Positions 4,823-7,374 of a stretch of 7,374 bases of DNA are shown one piece after another. The notes under the pieces were generated by a model. The model did no database searches. It was not told the DNA's origin and worked only from the letters and a program-made list of their open reading frames with translations. Each line of letters begins with the position of its first letter. The first letter of the stretch is position 1. The stretch covers positions 5,252-12,625 of the forward strand of contig DANA01000057.1 of the NCBI GenBank assembly GCA_002508495.1, in the 5' to 3' direction. The position numbers were made by a program, and so were the translations under genes. The DNA is from Methanoregula sp. UBA276. Its GTDB lineage: Archaea; Halobacteriota; Methanomicrobia; Methanomicrobiales; Methanospirillaceae.

Positions 4823-7374
4823 ATGGTGCCATCTGATCAACTGCCGAAGAACTATGATTTTGCAGAAGTTGAGGAGCGCTGGAGAACGACCTGGCGCGAT
4901 GAGGATAACTTCTTTGACAAAAACTCTCAAAAGCCCCAGTACGTCATTGACACGCCTCCACCCTACCCGACCGGTAATTTCCATATCGGGAATGCGCTGA
5001 ACTGGTGCTACATCGACTTCTTTGCCCGGTACAAGCGGATGAAAGGGTTCAACGTGATGTTCCCGCAGGGCTGGGACTGCCACGGCCTTCCCACGGAAGT
5101 CAAGGTCGAGGAGATCAACAAGATCACGAAGAACGATGTCTCAAGGGAAGAGTTCCGGAAGATGTGCCGCGACCTTACCATAAAAAACATCGAGGCAATG
5201 CGGGGCACCCTGCGCAGGATGGCATTCTCCACCGACTGGAGCAACGAGTACATAACGATGATGCCGGCGTATTATTCCAAAACGCAGGCATCGTTCCTCC
5301 AGATGCTGAAATCCGGGTATATTTACCAGAGCGAACACCCGGTCAACTACTGCACCCGGTGCGAGACGGCGATCGCGTTTGCGGAAGTATCGTACGAAGA
5401 CCGCGAAACCACGCTCAACTACTTCGATTTCGACGGGATGGAGATCGCAACAACACGGCCCGAACTCCTTGCAGCCTGCGTTGCCGTTGCCGTGCACCCG
5501 GCAGACGAACGCTACGGCAACCTTGCCGGCAGGACCATGAAGGTTCCGCTCTTTGGCCACGATGTACCGGTCGTGCAGGACGAGGCAGTGGATCCTGCAT
5601 TTGGTTCGGGCGCGGTCATGATCTGTACCTTTGGCGACAAGCAGGACGTCCACTGGTGGAAGCAGCACAACCTGGCACTCCGGAAAGCAATCGACCGGCA
5701 GGGAAAGATGACCGACATCGCCGGCAAATACCAGGGGCTCAATGCTACAGAATGCAGGAAAGCAATCCTTGCCGACATGCAAGAACAGAAGATCCTGCAT
5801 AAACAGGAGAAACTTGCCCAGCGGGTAGGCTGCTGCTGGCGCTGCAAGACCCCGATCGAGATCCTCTCCGAGCGGCAGTGGTTTGTCCGGATCAAGCCCG
5901 CCGAGATCCAGAAAGCAGCCCACGAGATCACGTGGTACCCCGAGCACATGCTCCGCCGGATGGAGAACTGGATCGAGCAGATGGAATGGGACTGGTGCAT
6001 CTCCCGGCAGCGGATCTTCGCTACGCCCATTCCGGTCTGGTTCTGCACGAAATGCGGCGGGATGGTGGTGCCGGACGAGAAAGACCTCCCCGTCGACCCG
6101 ACAATCGTCCAGCCAAAGAATCCCTGCATAAAGTGCGGCAGCACATCGTTTGCTGGTGAAGTCGATGTCCTTGACACGTGGATGGACTCCTCCATCTCGG
6201 TGCTGAACGTAAGTGGCTGGAACGGCAGCGGAACGCCGCCGTACTTCCCGGCCCAGATCCGGCCGCAGGGCCACGACATCATCCGTACCTGGGCATTCTA
6301 CACCATCCTGCGCTCCGTGGCACTCACCGGACAGAAACCGTGGGACGAAATTCTTGTCAACGGAATGGTGCTGGGCGAGGACGGGTTCAAGATGAGCAAG
6401 AGCCGGGGCAATATCATCGTTCCCGAAGAGATCCTCGGGAAGTACGGAGCCGACGCCCTCCGCCAGTGGGGTGCCATGGGAGCGGCAACCGGTTCCGATA
6501 TCATGTTCAACTGGAACGATGTCGTTGCTGCATCACGATTCCAGACCAAGATGTGGAACATTGCCCGGTTCGCCCTCATCCAGCTCGAAAAGGAAGGGGT
6601 CGATGCGGATGCTCCCGTCACCGCGCTTGCTGATCGCTGGCTCCTGGTCCGGCTCTCGGACACGGTCGAATGTGTCAGCGCGGCAATGGAAGCCTACCAG
6701 TTCGATGTCGCCCTCAAGGCCATCCGGGAGTTTGCCTGGGATGTGCTTGCCGACAACTATATCGAACTGGTCAAGGGCCGGCTCTACCAGCCCGGGCCCT
6801 CGCGGAAGAGTGCCTGCCTGGTCCTGCACACGGCATTCGATGCACTCTGCCGGATGCTCGCCCCGTTCACCCCGTATTTCGCCGAGGAATGTTACTCGCA
6901 CTTCGGGGAGGGGAGTGTCCACAAGCAGCCGTGGGTCACCTTCACGTATGATGACGAACCTGCACGCAGCGAGGGCAACATGATCGTGCAGGTGGTTGCC
7001 GAAGTCCGCAAGTACAAGCACGACAACAACCTGGCCCTCAATGCCCCGCTCGGGAAAGTGACGATCTCCTCCCCGCACACCCTGGACGATGAGGGAGACG
7101 TCGGCCGGGCCATCAACGCTGATGTCCACTGGAGGACAGATGTGGCAAAACTCGACCGGGCCATCACCGACATCGAGTTCAACCGGTCCGTTGTCGGCAA
7201 AACGTTCCGCAAGGATGCGCAGGCGTTCATGGAGGCCGTGAAGGCGCTCTCACCGGTGGAACTGGAGAAGCCGCCAAAGACGATTAGAGTCAATGGCGCT
7301 GACGTTGAGATCCCTGCCGATGCGTTCACGCCGAAGTTCTCCTACCTGGAAGAGGGGGCGCAGGTGGACGTGCT
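4823..7374 (+). CDS. valS: Valyl-tRNA synthetase, 3' end cut by the window
   Basis: This class I enzyme charges tRNA-Val with valine in the cytoplasm and hydrolyses mischarged threonyl-tRNA. The frame is uninterrupted for 850 codons and reaches the window edge without a stop, so only a short C-terminal piece is probably missing. The ATP-binding signatures are HIGN (54-57, in PPPYPTGNFHIGNA) and KMSKS (523-527). The CP1 editing domain shows TTRPE (210-214), HPADERY and FGSGAVMICTFGDKQD; the CTFGDKQD form is the archaeal variant of the usual HDxND-type site. Paired cysteines suggest zinc knuckles: C177/C180, C338/C341, C408/C411 and C435/C438. The anticodon-binding helical domain follows at about 640-770. 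The start at ATG 4823 fits the TATA spacing; GTG 4826 is an unneeded alternative. The gene is divergent from the DUF92 gene. No frameshift or missing catalytic residue was seen. Confidence 0.96.
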   Translation, partial: MVPSDQLPKNYDFAEVEERWRTTWRDEDNFFDKNSQKPQYVIDTPPPYPTGNFHIGNALNWCYIDFFARYKRMKGFNVMFPQGWDCHGLPTEVKVEEINKITKNDVSREEFRKMCRDLTIKNIEAMRGTLRRMAFSTDWSNEYITMMPAYYSKTQASFLQMLKSGYIYQSEHPVNYCTRCETAIAFAEVSYEDRETTLNYFDFDGMEIATTRPELLAACVAVAVHPADERYGNLAGRTMKVPLFGHDVPVVQDEAVDPAFGSGAVMICTFGDKQDVHWWKQHNLALRKAIDRQGKMTDIAGKYQGLNATECRKAILADMQEQKILHKQEKLAQRVGCCWRCKTPIEILSERQWFVRIKPAEIQKAAHEITWYPEHMLRRMENWIEQMEWDWCISRQRIFATPIPVWFCTKCGGMVVPDEKDLPVDPTIVQPKNPCIKCGSTSFAGEVDVLDTWMDSSISVLNVSGWNGSGTPPYFPAQIRPQGHDIIRTWAFYTILRSVALTGQKPWDEILVNGMVLGEDGFKMSKSRGNIIVPEEILGKYGADALRQWGAMGAATGSDIMFNWNDVVAASRFQTKMWNIARFALIQLEKEGVDADAPVTALADRWLLVRLSDTVECVSAAMEAYQFDVALKAIREFAWDVLADNYIELVKGRLYQPGPSRKSACLVLHTAFDALCRMLAPFTPYFAEECYSHFGEGSVHKQPWVTFTYDDEPARSEGNMIVQVVAEVRKYKHDNNLALNAPLGKVTISSPHTLDDEGDVGRAINADVHWRTDVAKLDRAITDIEFNRSVVGKTFRKDAQAFMEAVKALSPVELEKPPKTIRVNGADVEIPADAFTPKFSYLEEGAQVDV

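Noticed and set aside
5005..5802. 265-residue plus-strand frame within valS
   Set aside because: It is an out-of-frame shadow of valS, with an Arg/Gly/His-rich translation and no recognisable domain.
5141..6274. Long 377-residue open frame on the minus strand
   Set aside because: It lies wholly opposite valS, which has complete catalytic and editing motifs. The His/Arg/Pro-rich, low-complexity translation is typical of an antisense shadow in GC-biased coding DNA.
6533..7129. 198-residue minus-strand frame
   Set aside because: It is antisense to the anticodon-binding domain of valS, with no plausible start context.
1..7374. CRISPR array, tRNA, rRNA, insertion sequence or defence system
   Set aside because: I saw no regularly spaced repeats, cloverleaf-like segments, transposase motifs, terminal inverted repeats or defence-type domains. 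The genes have uniform, housekeeping-like character.

Overview
The window looks like ordinary chromosomal DNA from a methanogenic archaeon, most likely of the order Methanomicrobiales (Methanoregula-like); the genus is an inference from overall protein and codon character. The archaeal signs are: an archaeal-type YchF GTPase with an NKFD nucleotide-specificity motif and a four-cysteine insert; a valyl-tRNA synthetase whose editing domain carries the archaeal CTFGDKQD form; a DUF92 membrane protein; a TATA-type promoter with a probable leaderless start; and oligo-T terminators. No bacterial -35/-10 promoter, phage gene, transposase, CRISPR array, tRNA or rRNA was recognised.

Layout from left to right. 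Positions 1-315 hold no convincing gene, but contain a palindromic TATA-like box, a strong Shine-Dalgarno-like sequence, a long GC-rich inverted repeat and a short tandem repeat. Positions 316-531 (minus) probably encode a 71-residue single-pass membrane protein with a CX3C-X9-CX3C cysteine pattern. Next is ychF (minus, 629-1798), with T-tracts after its stop. A 97-bp divergent spacer holding a perfect GC-rich inverted repeat separates ychF from a probable two-gene unit on the plus strand: a stand-alone pyruvate kinase alpha/beta (C-terminal) domain protein (1896-2486), and a six-helix membrane protein (2489-3328) that starts 2 nt after the first gene's stop. This unit converges on a DUF92 integral membrane protein (minus, 3474-4676) across a 145-bp spacer rich in small palindromes. 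A second divergent spacer of 146 bp, with an 8-bp inverted repeat and a clear TATA box, leads to valS (plus, from 4823), which runs off the right edge with 850 complete codons and no stop.

Functionally the window mixes translation genes (ychF, a ribosome-associated GTPase, and valS) with membrane or lipid genes and poorly characterised ones. I see no defence system, biosynthetic cluster or mobile island. The items most worth a second look are the small twin-CX3C membrane protein, the structured left intergenic region, the ychF divergent inverted repeat whose A/T core may be the ychF TATA box, and the translationally linked pair of a PK-type ligand-binding domain and a membrane protein of unknown function.
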